The notes: generated by a model from the sequence alone, not told the origin. A stretch of DNA of 32,863 nt from Fidelibacterota bacterium (GCA_029253045.1 JAQXAG010000042.1:1-32863); one strand, 5' to 3'. Positions 19,423 through 29,239 are shown, numbered from the stretch's first letter. Translations and numbers: made by a program.

Positions 19423-21963
19423 ATGACAAAAAAAATACTATTAACCCTATCATTTCTAGCGATTTTAAATGCACAACACACTCATGATCATGAAAATTGG
19501 ATTAGATGTGCTACAGATGAGTTAGAGCAAGAATTACAATTAATTGATCCAGATTTTATTGCTAAGCGCGATGCTTACATTGAGCGTGGTCAGCAATTGC
19601 TTAAAGAAAATCCTCAGTGGAGAACAGATGCTGACAGTCAAAATACTATTTATATCCCGGTAATATTCCACGTACTATATAGTTCAGCTTCAGGGAATGT
19701 TTCTGCTGCTCAAATTGGAGCAAATTTTGATCAAATTAATTTAGACTTTCAAAATCAAAATCCAGATGGAGACGAAATTCCCTCTTCTCCGAATCCAAGT
19801 GATGCTCCCTATTCTCCAGGAGTTGACTATAGTCATCAAGCCGCAAGAGGAACTCATCAAATTAAATTTGTAGGAGCGCAAGGCGAACTGTCTGGTAGTT
19901 CTTTGGTTGAAGATATATCTATCCGAAGATATAATATTAGTCAGTCTACTGTAGGCGGTGTAAGTGAGGCAAGTAGTTTAGCGAGCTCAACAAGTTGTGG
20001 TAATTGTCCTGATAATGGATATCAAGATGGATTTTTAAATATTTATATTGCGCCATTGACAGGCGGTCTTTTAGGTCAAGCATATTTAGGCTATCCTGAA
20101 TCTGTGGTTTTAGCTGGTTCTGTAGGATCTGTTGAAAGTCCAGGAACAACTGGTGGCTATAATAGAGGAAGAACATTAACTCATGAGTTGGGCCATAATT
20201 TTACTTTTAATCATGTTTTTAATGGCAATACTTGTGGTACGCAATATTGGGCTGATATTCCTCCCCAAACAGTAAATAATAGAGGTGCAAATATTTATGA
20301 GTGGCCAACAGGTAGTGGAAATTTTTATGGAAGAGAAAGTGAAGACAGTTGTATCTCATCTAGTGGTAAGGGTGATCAGTTCATGAATTATATGGACTAT
20401 GTTTACGATGATCAAATGCGTATGTTCTCAGAACAGCAAGCACTAGATGGTTATGCATGGGCTGCTTCAAGAAGTTGGGAGCAAGTTGCCAATGGGGTAA
20501 ATGTAACATTAACCTCTGACGTATCTTATGCAACCACAAATGATGGATTCGCTGTTACAGTTGCATTCGCAGAAACTATGACAGGATTTACAGAAAGTGA
20601 TTTAGTTATTTCTAATGGCTCAGTAAGTAATTTTAATGGCGGAAGCAATGGAACATATAGTTTTGATGTTGTAGCAGCAGCAGATGGAGAAGTGACTGTT
20701 GATATTCTTGAAAATTCATGTGTCGGAGCAACATCAGGATATGCTAATTTCGCTTCAAATACAGTATCAGTAATTGTTGATAGGGTAGGACCAGTTGTAG
20801 GAGACTTATCTATTACAAACTTATCAGATACGCAATATATTACTCAGAATCCAAACGTAGAAATATCATTAGACAATTTCTATGATGCGACAAGCGGTAT
20901 TGCTCTTTATTATGTAGCAGTTGGAACCTCAATAGGAGGTGAAGATGTAATGGCATTTACGCCATACAATGGATCTCAGTTTAATCTGAATGCACTTTCA
21001 TTAAGTGACTATCAACAATATTTTGTAAGTGTATATGGACAAGATTTGGTTGGACTAAATTCAACAACAACATCTGCTTCATTCTATTATTTTGGAACAT
21101 TACTAGGAGACTCTAATAATGACTGGGTAATTGATTTTACAGACTATACTTCTTTTATGTCTGGTTATCCAGGTATTGATATTGCTCCTGTAACAGGTAG
21201 CGCACCATACTTCTTTCCAAATTTTGATGGAGTATCTGATATACAAGATTTAGCAATGTTCGAATCTATGTGGAACTGGTCTATTGGAGTGAATGGCAGA
21301 ACTGTACCTAACTATACAGTACAGGGTACATCACCTTTCTTACGCGTTTTAAATGATCAGCTAGTTGTGAAGTTTCCAGCAGCAACAGAGACAGCACAAG
21401 TTTATTTTGACTATGATCCAGAAAAGTATACTGTAGGATTACTTCCTAGCACGTCAACGGATCTATTAGTTTTAAGTAATAATGATCAAGCAAATGGATT
21501 GATACAGGTAGAGGTAGGAGAATACGGCTCTACAAACTCATCCACAGAAGATCAAACAGAGCTTTACTTTAGTTTTGAAAATTTAACAGATACATACGAG
21601 TTTTTAAAAATAAGTTACTCAGCATACAATCAGTACAATCAGGTCGTATCAGAAGGGTATAACTTATTACAGACTGCACCATCAACATATCGTTTATCAC
21701 AAAGTTATCCAAATCCATTCACTAGCGGTGGAACTACTGTTGATTTTGATATGCCTGCAACAGAGCGTATTACAATGGTTATCTTGGATATTAGAGGAAG
21801 AGTAGTTCGTACTCTTATTAATAATGAAGAACGTTTTGGATACCAATCTGTACAATGGGATGCAAAAAATGATGATGGAGATGATGTGAGTAGCGGGGTT
21901 TACTTCTATCAAATTCGCTCTAGCAACTTTAATGCAGTAGGTAAGCTGGTTTACGTCAAGTAA
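19423..21963 (+). CDS. Secreted M43-like metalloprotease with dockerin-like segment and FlgD/Por-type C-terminal sorting domain
   Basis: Signal peptide (MTKKILLTLSFLAILNAQ), zinc motif HELGHNFTFNH, Met-turn-like FMNYMDYVYDDQMRMFS, GDSNNDWVIDFTDYTSFMSGYPG...DGVSDIQDLAMFESMW (EF-hand/dockerin-like), C-terminal SQSYPNPFTSGGTTVDFDMP...VVRTLINNEERFGYQSVQWDAKNDDGDDVSSGVYFYQIRS. Confidence 0.88.
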   Translation: MTKKILLTLSFLAILNAQHTHDHENWIRCATDELEQELQLIDPDFIAKRDAYIERGQQLLKENPQWRTDADSQNTIYIPVIFHVLYSSASGNVSAAQIGANFDQINLDFQNQNPDGDEIPSSPNPSDAPYSPGVDYSHQAARGTHQIKFVGAQGELSGSSLVEDISIRRYNISQSTVGGVSEASSLASSTSCGNCPDNGYQDGFLNIYIAPLTGGLLGQAYLGYPESVVLAGSVGSVESPGTTGGYNRGRTLTHELGHNFTFNHVFNGNTCGTQYWADIPPQTVNNRGANIYEWPTGSGNFYGRESEDSCISSSGKGDQFMNYMDYVYDDQMRMFSEQQALDGYAWAASRSWEQVANGVNVTLTSDVSYATTNDGFAVTVAFAETMTGFTESDLVISNGSVSNFNGGSNGTYSFDVVAAADGEVTVDILENSCVGATSGYANFASNTVSVIVDRVGPVVGDLSITNLSDTQYITQNPNVEISLDNFYDATSGIALYYVAVGTSIGGEDVMAFTPYNGSQFNLNALSLSDYQQYFVSVYGQDLVGLNSTTTSASFYYFGTLLGDSNNDWVIDFTDYTSFMSGYPGIDIAPVTGSAPYFFPNFDGVSDIQDLAMFESMWNWSIGVNGRTVPNYTVQGTSPFLRVLNDQLVVKFPAATETAQVYFDYDPEKYTVGLLPSTSTDLLVLSNNDQANGLIQVEVGEYGSTNSSTEDQTELYFSFENLTDTYEFLKISYSAYNQYNQVVSEGYNLLQTAPSTYRLSQSYPNPFTSGGTTVDFDMPATERITMVILDIRGRVVRTLINNEERFGYQSVQWDAKNDDGDDVSSGVYFYQIRSSNFNAVGKLVYVK

Positions 21964-21979
21964 ATAAACCGTAGAAACT

Positions 21980-22945
21980 ATGTTAGACTCTAAACCTACT
22001 CTAAAAGACGTTCAAGCTGCGCAAGTATCAACAGCATCTATCGTACGTAAAACACCTATCTTAACATCTGAGTATTTCAACGACCTATTGGGAATGGAAT
22101 TATTTTTTAAGTGTGAAAATTTTCAGAAAACAGGCTCTTTTAAAATAAGAGGAGCTTCTAATGCTATTTTTTCTTTAACGGCAGAAGAGCAATCTCAAGG
22201 AGTAGCGTGTCAGTCATCGGGTAATCATGGAGGCGCTATAGCATGCGCTGCAGACCTTAAAGGGGTTCATGCAGACATTGTCATGGCTAAGAGTGTATCA
22301 AAAGCTAAAATCCATAATGTACGTACCTATAATGGCAACATGATCTTTTGTGACTCTATGTCAGAACGAGATGAATTATTTGCAAAGACAGTAGAAGAAA
22401 ATAATCGTATTTCAATTCATCCTTATGATAACTTTTCTGTCATGGCAGGACAGGGTACTATTGGCCTTGAAATCGTAGAGCAAGTACCAGAATTTGATTC
22501 TGTAGTTGTTCCAATTGGTGGCGGTGGATTAATCAGTGGTATATCGATTGCATTAAAAGGATTAAATCACTCTGCAAAGATTATTGGCTGCGAGCCAACG
22601 AGCGTAGACGATACACATCAAATGTATACAGCAAATAAGCGTATTGAAATGACGCATAGAGAATCTGTAGCCGATGGACTAATGGCAATCGTTGGTCATT
22701 TAACCTTACCAATCATCCAAGAGAATGTTGATGATATCGTTTTAGCAACAGAAGAACAGATTATTGAAGCTACCAGATTAGTATGGGAGCGTATGAAGAT
22801 TATTGTTGAACCATCTTGCGCGTTAACCCTTGCTAGTATTATGGCAAACAAAGAGAAATTTGCAGGACAAAAGATTGTATTAATCATTACAGGTGGTAAT
22901 GTTGATCTTGTGTCGTTACCTTGGCAAAAAGTCGGTAAAGAATAA
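21980..22945 (+). CDS. PLP-dependent threonine/serine dehydratase (or serine racemase-like)
   Basis: FKCENFQKTGSFKIRGASNAI (PLP lysine), SSGNHGGAIACAA, PIGGGGLISGIS. Confidence 0.92.
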   Translation: MLDSKPTLKDVQAAQVSTASIVRKTPILTSEYFNDLLGMELFFKCENFQKTGSFKIRGASNAIFSLTAEEQSQGVACQSSGNHGGAIACAADLKGVHADIVMAKSVSKAKIHNVRTYNGNMIFCDSMSERDELFAKTVEENNRISIHPYDNFSVMAGQGTIGLEIVEQVPEFDSVVVPIGGGGLISGISIALKGLNHSAKIIGCEPTSVDDTHQMYTANKRIEMTHRESVADGLMAIVGHLTLPIIQENVDDIVLATEEQIIEATRLVWERMKIIVEPSCALTLASIMANKEKFAGQKIVLIITGGNVDLVSLPWQKVGKE

Positions 22946-22971
22946 ACCCTTTCTTATAAATTCTATTATAA

Positions 22972-23002
22972 AAAAAAGCCCTCAAAAAATGAGGGCTTTT
23001 TT
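22972..23002. terminator. Bidirectional Rho-independent terminator
   Basis: AAAAAA-GCCCTC-AAAAAAT-GAGGGC-TTTTTT between convergent genes. Confidence 0.92.
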
Positions 23003-23023
23003 ATTTTTAACTGAAACTATCTT

Positions 23024-26000
23024 TTACAGATCGTATCCAACACTTAGTGTTGTGAATCTACCCATTTCAGGGCCTAAGAAAGTTTCTTTATGTACAACAT
23101 CAGTGATGTTGTCAATTGATAAACCAACTGACATTCCAGGAACTGCATCAACATTCCATTTACCATTTACACCAAGAGTGTAGAATGATGGAATTTGTCC
23201 AGAAGTGCTGGCGAATCCGTCAGCAAAGTATGAATCCTGGTAACGTAGTGACATCCCGTAAGATGTACCTTCGCCTGTGAACTGCATTCCCGCACCCATT
23301 TTAAATTTAGGTGTGTTCATGTTTACAGTACTTATGCGACCGTTTTGGTCTTCAGCATCAATAGTACTTTCGCTTAGCGTTGACATGTTCATATAGAAAT
23401 TCCAGTCATTGCTTGGGAAGTAGTTTAATGTTGCTTCTAAACCATTTAATTTAAGGTCTTCAGTCAACTGTTTGTATCCTACAACGATGTTAGCACCATA
23501 AGGTGATTGCTCTGGAGCAATTGAACCTGTTGGAAGCATAGCAACTCCGCCTGCAATAGCAGCAGCAAGTTCGTCAGCACCACCATAGGCTCCATTAGAA
23601 TCCAATGCGTTAACAAAGTTAGTTAGGTTGTCATTACCATACATTCCAGTAAGTAATGCAGCAACATAACTTCCACCATCAGCAGCCATAATAGTAAAAC
23701 CACTAATTTGTTGTAGATTTGAAACATAGTCAGAGATATTCATTTGATAAACATCTACTGCTAGTGTCATATTATCAGTTACTTGGCCTTTATATCCAAA
23801 CTCTGTTTGAGCCCATGTAGTTTCTTTAATAACATCATAGTCACCAAATTCTACATTAGGGTCAACAATGTTTAAACCTCCATCAAGAACTAAATTACCA
23901 ATAGTTGGTATTGCTGTTCCCATTAGAGTTAAGAAGTCGTTAGCAGCTAAAGCAGCTTGACCTGCACCGTATGCAGCAGCACCAGCAACATCGCCAGTAG
24001 CAGCAGCATAGCCAGCACCTACAGCAGCACCGTAGCCTGCTAGTAATGCTTGACCATCAGCACCTTGTAAGAATCCACCACCAATAACTGGAGCAAAGAT
24101 TCCCCACATAGCACCATTAACGACAGGGTCGTTTAAGCTGTAATTAGTATTTACATCAGCGCCATAATATGGTGCTGGTAAAGCAGGGTTTGCACCCCAC
24201 GCTGGTGACCAATTTGTACGATAAGTATGATTACCATTTGCATCTCTATTGTATGTCCAACCAGTTGTTGTTGATCCCATTGCTTTCGCTTGGAAGTCAG
24301 GTTGGAATGGTAATCCACCTAATGCTGGACTAGTAAAGTCAAGACCATTAGCACCATACACTAAATTAGTTCCTAGTACTGCAATATCAAGATTCTTAGT
24401 AAAGTTACCAGGTAAGTCAATATTTTCACCATAAGTAAGACGGAAAGTTCCTCTTACATCTTCTGGTGACCATACTAACGCTAATTTTGGAGCAAACACG
24501 AAGTCAGTTCCAATATCTTTTAGGTAGTTGTTACTATCCATTCTTCCAGTACCAACAAATTTAACGCCATTGTCCCATTTTTTCTCGTAAGAGAAGTATG
24601 CTCCAATGTTATCAAAATCATCAATATCTTCGTTCTTACCATTAATAGTTCCTTCTGTTTCAGGAGTACGTTGTAACATGTCTCCACCCCAAACAAGAGA
24701 TTGGCCATTATTTAGTTCGATATTATGTTGTAATTGGAATGCAACATTTGATGATGTATCATATACAATATTACCTGTTGATAAATTGTATGTAGTTTTT
24801 TGATCATTCCAATTTGTAAATAGATTTAAAAATAAATCTCCACCTAAGAATTCTTGTCTTAAGTATGACACTTGTGCTTGGTATAGAGTTGCATCATCTG
24901 CAAAAGCTCTACCAACACCAGTCATTTCAATCGCAGAAACATTAGCCATTCTGACATTAAGTGTTAGGTTAGATTTTAAGTCAGGACGAAACTCTGTTTT
25001 CATATCCACTGTTGTTGCTTCCGGACTAAAGTCGAATGCAGCATCATTAGGTGATCCAGTTGCTGGATCTTTATATGGATCATTTTCTCCACCATAAGAA
25101 ATAAATGGATAAACTGGAGTTGCTAGTCCTCTACGAATCATTGAAGGTTCCCAATAGTTGTGACCCTGTGCATTCGCTTCTGCTTGTGTAGCAGGCATGT
25201 TAGCTTCCCAGTCATTAAATGATCTGTGACTTACAGCAATACGAGTTGCTGCTCTAGCACCCCATTGATGTGCAATACGTGCATAAAGTTTCATATAATC
25301 TCTTTCTCCAACAGTCACGGCAACTCTGTTACCTTGATTAAATGGAGATTTAGAAAACATTGCAATTACACCTTGTTGTGTATCAGGACCATACATCGGA
25401 GATGCAGGACCACGTACAAGCTCTACTCTTTGAATATCAGAGTCATCTGGAGCCATGAATTGTAGTAATTGAGCATTAACCACAGGAGCTCTTGTCCAAC
25501 GGTTATCAACTACAGCGTGAATTGCACCAGAGAAAACACCATTAAAACCACGAACAGTCATATTAGACCCTTCAAGACCGGTTTTCATAGTTTCTACTCC
25601 AGCTCTATTACTTAAAACATCTACAATAGTGGTTGCGCCTCTGGCTTCTAATTCAGCTCCGCCAAAAACTTCCACACTAGCAGGTGCTTCAGTAACTAAT
25701 TCTTTTTTAAAAGATGCAGACACTACAACTTGATTCAGTCTTACATTACCTGATTCAAGAGTAAGGTTTACATTGGCTGCTTGTCCGCCGCTAACGCTTA
25801 CTGTGGCACTTGCAGCATCATACCCAATGTATGAAGCAGTAAGTGTATAGTCACCGTCGCTTAAACCTGAAATTGAGAATGATCCATCTTGATTAGATGA
25901 AGCTCCCATATCAGTACCTTCAACCGTTACATTTGCACCAGCAAGAGCAGAACCGTCAGCACCAGAAACAGTACCAGAAACAGTTTGCGCAGTTAGTGTC

Positions 26001-26056
26001 GCAACAGATAAAAGAAAGACAAACAAGTATTGAAAACTTGATTTGTTAAGTTTCAT
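23024..26056 (-). CDS. TonB-dependent outer-membrane receptor with N-terminal carboxypeptidase-regulatory-like domain
   Basis: Signal peptide, VSGTVSGADGSALAGANVTVEGTDMGASSNQDGSFSISGL...DYTLTASYIGYD (CarboxypepD_reg-like), plug domain (VEVFGGAELEARGATTIVDVLSNRAGVE...VELVRGPASPMYGPDTQQGVI), beta-rich C-terminal barrel. Confidence 0.95.
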   Translation of the reverse strand: MKLNKSSFQYLFVFLLSVATLTAQTVSGTVSGADGSALAGANVTVEGTDMGASSNQDGSFSISGLSDGDYTLTASYIGYDAASATVSVSGGQAANVNLTLESGNVRLNQVVVSASFKKELVTEAPASVEVFGGAELEARGATTIVDVLSNRAGVETMKTGLEGSNMTVRGFNGVFSGAIHAVVDNRWTRAPVVNAQLLQFMAPDDSDIQRVELVRGPASPMYGPDTQQGVIAMFSKSPFNQGNRVAVTVGERDYMKLYARIAHQWGARAATRIAVSHRSFNDWEANMPATQAEANAQGHNYWEPSMIRRGLATPVYPFISYGGENDPYKDPATGSPNDAAFDFSPEATTVDMKTEFRPDLKSNLTLNVRMANVSAIEMTGVGRAFADDATLYQAQVSYLRQEFLGGDLFLNLFTNWNDQKTTYNLSTGNIVYDTSSNVAFQLQHNIELNNGQSLVWGGDMLQRTPETEGTINGKNEDIDDFDNIGAYFSYEKKWDNGVKFVGTGRMDSNNYLKDIGTDFVFAPKLALVWSPEDVRGTFRLTYGENIDLPGNFTKNLDIAVLGTNLVYGANGLDFTSPALGGLPFQPDFQAKAMGSTTTGWTYNRDANGNHTYRTNWSPAWGANPALPAPYYGADVNTNYSLNDPVVNGAMWGIFAPVIGGGFLQGADGQALLAGYGAAVGAGYAAATGDVAGAAAYGAGQAALAANDFLTLMGTAIPTIGNLVLDGGLNIVDPNVEFGDYDVIKETTWAQTEFGYKGQVTDNMTLAVDVYQMNISDYVSNLQQISGFTIMAADGGSYVAALLTGMYGNDNLTNFVNALDSNGAYGGADELAAAIAGGVAMLPTGSIAPEQSPYGANIVVGYKQLTEDLKLNGLEATLNYFPSNDWNFYMNMSTLSESTIDAEDQNGRISTVNMNTPKFKMGAGMQFTGEGTSYGMSLRYQDSYFADGFASTSGQIPSFYTLGVNGKWNVDAVPGMSVGLSIDNITDVVHKETFLGPEMGRFTTLSVGYDL

Positions 26057-26090
26057 TATTTTATACCTCTTTTTATTTTCAGTTAGTTTT

Positions 26091-26110
26091 ATGTGGTGAA
26101 ATCACCGCAT
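26091..26110. promoter_or_regulatory. 20-bp inverted repeat in divergent intergenic region
   Basis: ATGTGGTGA-AA-TCACCGCAT; 9-bp arms with one mismatch. Confidence 0.5.
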
Positions 26111-26124
26111 AATTATCAATTATT

Positions 26125-26141
26125 TTAAGGTAATACCTCAA
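26125..26141. promoter_or_regulatory. 17-bp dyad in the same intergenic region
   Basis: TTAAGGTA-A-TACCTCAA; perfect core AGGTAATACCT, one mismatch in the outer arms. Confidence 0.45.
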
Positions 26142-26190
26142 TTGAAAAAAACCAAATAAAAAATGGTTTCTTATTTGTAACTTGTTTTCA

Positions 26191-26682
26191 ATGAATTACA
26201 TCAAAATCATATCAATAATAGCCGCTTTAAATTTAGTATACGGACAAACCACGGAAGAGATCATGGCAGAGAATAAAGAAAAATTAACTGATATGCAGTA
26301 TTATGTTACACAGTCTTGTGGTACTGAACCTGCATTTAATAATGAGTATTGGGACAATAAAGAACCAGGGATTTATGTTGATATTGTATCTGGTAAAGCC
26401 TTATTTGCCTCTATACATAAGTATGATTCTAATTCTGGATGGCCTTCATTTTACCAGCCAATTGAAAAAGAGGAATTAGAATTCAAGCAAGATTATGAGT
26501 TAATTCTTCCTCGAACAGAGGTAAAAGGTAAGGATAGTGATTCACACCTTGGTCACGTATTTAACGATGGCCCTAATCCTACAGGATTACGTTATTGTAT
26601 AAATTCAGCTGCTTTAAAATTTGTGCCATTAGCAAACATGGAAAAAGAAGGATATTCAGAGTACTTATCTCTTTTTAACTAG
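26191..26682 (+). CDS. msrB: Exported peptide-methionine (R)-S-oxide reductase
   Basis: Signal-peptide-like N-terminus ([19 protein letters not shown]), [55 protein letters not shown] 26191 preferred over TTG 26182. Confidence 0.92.
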   Translation: MNYIKIISIIAALNLVYGQTTEEIMAENKEKLTDMQYYVTQSCGTEPAFNNEYWDNKEPGIYVDIVSGKALFASIHKYDSNSGWPSFYQPIEKEELEFKQDYELILPRTEVKGKDSDSHLGHVFNDGPNPTGLRYCINSAALKFVPLANMEKEGYSEYLSLFN

Positions 26683-26690
26683 ATTCTATA

Positions 26691-28034
26691 ATGGAAAAAG
26701 AATCTAGATTACAATCATTTCTATCCAACCCATCTAAAGCATTATGGACAATGGCATTACCTATTATTGCTGGAATGATGGTGCAAACTTTATTTAATGT
26801 AGTAGATATTATGTTTATTGGTTGGCTTGGAGCTGAAGAAGTCACAGCTGTAGCATTTGTAAGTCCATTATTTTTTATTATTATAGGACTCACAGTAGGT
26901 CTTGGAGCTGGTGTGACCGCTTCAATTGCTCAATTCATAGGACAAAAAGATAAGAAAAATGCAGATAATTGCGCTGAACACACTATTTTGCTCGGCCTTA
27001 TTATTACATTAATTTTATCATTTTTAGGTATCGTTTTTGGAGAAGAACTTCTGGTATTATTGGGAGCTTCCGGTAATATTTTAGATATATCTTACACCTA
27101 TCTGAAAGTACTTCTATATGGAATAGGCTTAGCTGTATTTTCTCTATTTTTCAGAGCGATTTTAGCAGGAGAGGGAGAAACAAAAATACCAATGTTCATT
27201 GGTTTAATCGGTACGTTATTAAATCTCATATTGGATCCTATATTTATCTTTGTTCTAGAATATGGGGTAAAAGGAGCTGCGCTAGCTACAGTAATAAGTC
27301 AAGCAGTGATGGTTATAAGCTACTTATTCGTCATTTTTGTAAGAAAGTCTACATATATCACTTTTAATATTAGCGACTTTAAATATAGTCCTAGTATTAT
27401 TAATACTATTTTTAAAATTGGGATTCCATCATCTATTTCAATGCTTATTATTTCTTTTGGCCAAGTAGTGATGAATAGAATTCTTATAAATTATTCAGTA
27501 GAAGCTGTGGCTGCATATCAGATTGTATCAAGAATTGATATGTTATTGTTTATGCCTATCCTAGGTATTGCAATTAGCTTGACAACAATAGTAGGTATGT
27601 TTTTTGGAGCAAAAGAATATGAAAAATTAGTTTCCATCGTTAAGTATGGTATATCACGAGCTGTCTATATAACAATTATTAGTGTTGCAATACTGTTTAT
27701 TCTTGCGGATAGAATCCTCCCTTTATTTAGCGATGATCCTGAAGTACTAAATATAGGGATAACATATTTACGTGTTATTATTCTTGCATATCCCGCAGTA
27801 GGGTTAAGTGTTATTTGTTCGCGAATATGCCAAGCCTTAGGAGAAGGAATGCCATTATTGGTAACGACAATTACTAGGGTATTAATTATTACAGCACCTT
27901 TATCTTATTATTTTTATATCACTGCTAAACCGATTGAGTGGGTATGGTATGCTCAAGTATTTGCAATACTAATTGCTGCTACTATTTCATTTGGATTTTT
28001 ACGCTATTATTTCAAAAAGTTTGCTATTGTTTGA
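26691..28034 (+). CDS. MATE family efflux transporter
   Basis: 447 aa, 12 hydrophobic segments, ALPIIAGMMVQTLFNVVDIMFIGWLG, internal second repeat. Confidence 0.94.
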   Translation: MEKESRLQSFLSNPSKALWTMALPIIAGMMVQTLFNVVDIMFIGWLGAEEVTAVAFVSPLFFIIIGLTVGLGAGVTASIAQFIGQKDKKNADNCAEHTILLGLIITLILSFLGIVFGEELLVLLGASGNILDISYTYLKVLLYGIGLAVFSLFFRAILAGEGETKIPMFIGLIGTLLNLILDPIFIFVLEYGVKGAALATVISQAVMVISYLFVIFVRKSTYITFNISDFKYSPSIINTIFKIGIPSSISMLIISFGQVVMNRILINYSVEAVAAYQIVSRIDMLLFMPILGIAISLTTIVGMFFGAKEYEKLVSIVKYGISRAVYITIISVAILFILADRILPLFSDDPEVLNIGITYLRVIILAYPAVGLSVICSRICQALGEGMPLLVTTITRVLIITAPLSYYFYITAKPIEWVWYAQVFAILIAATISFGFLRYYFKKFAIV

Positions 28035-28061
28035 TTTAACCCTAAATCTTAATTTTACTTT

Positions 28062-28517
28062 ATGAGAGTTTTAAAAAATCTAAGTGAAGTAGAAGCATTA
28101 GTAGGAAAAGAGCTCGGTTTTAGTAAGTGGCAAAGAATAAGTCAGTTACAAATATGGGGTTTTGGTTTATTTACAGGAGACCGTCAATGGATTCATATGC
28201 GTCCACTCAAAGCAAAACTAGGATCTCCATTTAAAACAACCATTGCTCATGGATTCCTTGTTTTATCGCTGCTGCCCAAAATGTTAGAAAAGACTTATAG
28301 GATTTCCTCCGCAAAAATGGGTGTTAATTATGGGTTAAATCGTGTCAGATTTACGGCCCCAGTGCCAGCGGGCAGTTATGTTAGAGGTCGTGTTATTTTA
28401 AAAGAATTCAAAAAGATTAAAAATGGTGCACAGCTCACAGTGTCAGTAACAGTTGAGCTTAAGGGTAGTGAAAAGCCTGCATGTGTAGCCGAACAAGTAT
28501 TTCTTGTTTACGAATAA
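28062..28517 (+). CDS. MaoC-family (R)-enoyl-CoA hydratase-like protein
   Basis: FTGDRQWIHMRPLKAKLGSPFKTTIAHGFLVLSLLP hot-dog/hydratase motif. Confidence 0.9.
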   Translation: MRVLKNLSEVEALVGKELGFSKWQRISQLQIWGFGLFTGDRQWIHMRPLKAKLGSPFKTTIAHGFLVLSLLPKMLEKTYRISSAKMGVNYGLNRVRFTAPVPAGSYVRGRVILKEFKKIKNGAQLTVSVTVELKGSEKPACVAEQVFLVYE

Positions 28518-28529
28518 AAAGGGGATAAA

Positions 28530-29231
28530 ATGAGTATATTACATTTAGTTCGTCATGGACAAGCCTCATTTGGAGCTGATGATTATGATAATCTTAGCCC
28601 AACAGGCATTCAACAATCGATTGAGCTTGGTAAAGCTCTTGCAAAACAACAATCAATATTTGACTATGTAATTGTTGGACCGCATCGTAGACATATGCAA
28701 ACATTTGAAGGGATTAAGGAGGGATATGCCTCAACAAATCTCCCAGTTCCTGTAATGAATGATGATTTTGCTGAAAATCAATTAATGGAAATTGCTGAAT
28801 ATTTTATTCCACAGATTTTAAATACTACAAAAACTACTAAAGAGATTTTTAACGAATGTGAACCGGCAGAGCGCCATGATAAGTTTTTAGAGCTTTTCCA
28901 GATCGTTGCACAAAAATGGATGAATGAAGAATTAGACTTAAGTAAGCCTGGTTTCGAGGGGTTTTCTGTTTTTCGCTCTCGCATAACTAATGCTCTCAAA
29001 TCTATGCAAAAAAACTTATTAGATAAGTCAGATATTATGATTGTCACATCGGGCGGAGCAATCTCTGGAGTATATGCAGATGTAATTGAATGCTCACATG
29101 AAGAAATACAAAAACTTAATTTTGGCATTAAAAATGTATCTATTTCAGAATTTTCAATGACAAGTGAAAGATTTACTTTAAAAGCTTTTAATAGTAGTTT
29201 AATACCAGAAGAATTAGAAACATTTATTTAG
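28530..29231 (+). CDS. Histidine phosphatase family (phosphoglycerate mutase-like) protein
   Basis: LHLVRHGQASFG RHG motif, GPHRRHMQT second-site Arg, VTSGGAISG. Confidence 0.9.
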   Translation: MSILHLVRHGQASFGADDYDNLSPTGIQQSIELGKALAKQQSIFDYVIVGPHRRHMQTFEGIKEGYASTNLPVPVMNDDFAENQLMEIAEYFIPQILNTTKTTKEIFNECEPAERHDKFLELFQIVAQKWMNEELDLSKPGFEGFSVFRSRITNALKSMQKNLLDKSDIMIVTSGGAISGVYADVIECSHEEIQKLNFGIKNVSISEFSMTSERFTLKAFNSSLIPEELETFI

Positions 29232-29239
29232 GGGATATT

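Noticed and set aside
22893-23183. 96-aa + strand ORF spanning the dehydratase end and terminator
   Set aside because: It overlaps two confident genes and runs through a strong terminator hairpin. No family signal.
23932-24080. DNA-level tandem repeat in the TonB receptor gene
   Set aside because: The GCA/GCT-rich stretch is low complexity at protein level, but I see no consistent nucleotide repeat unit.
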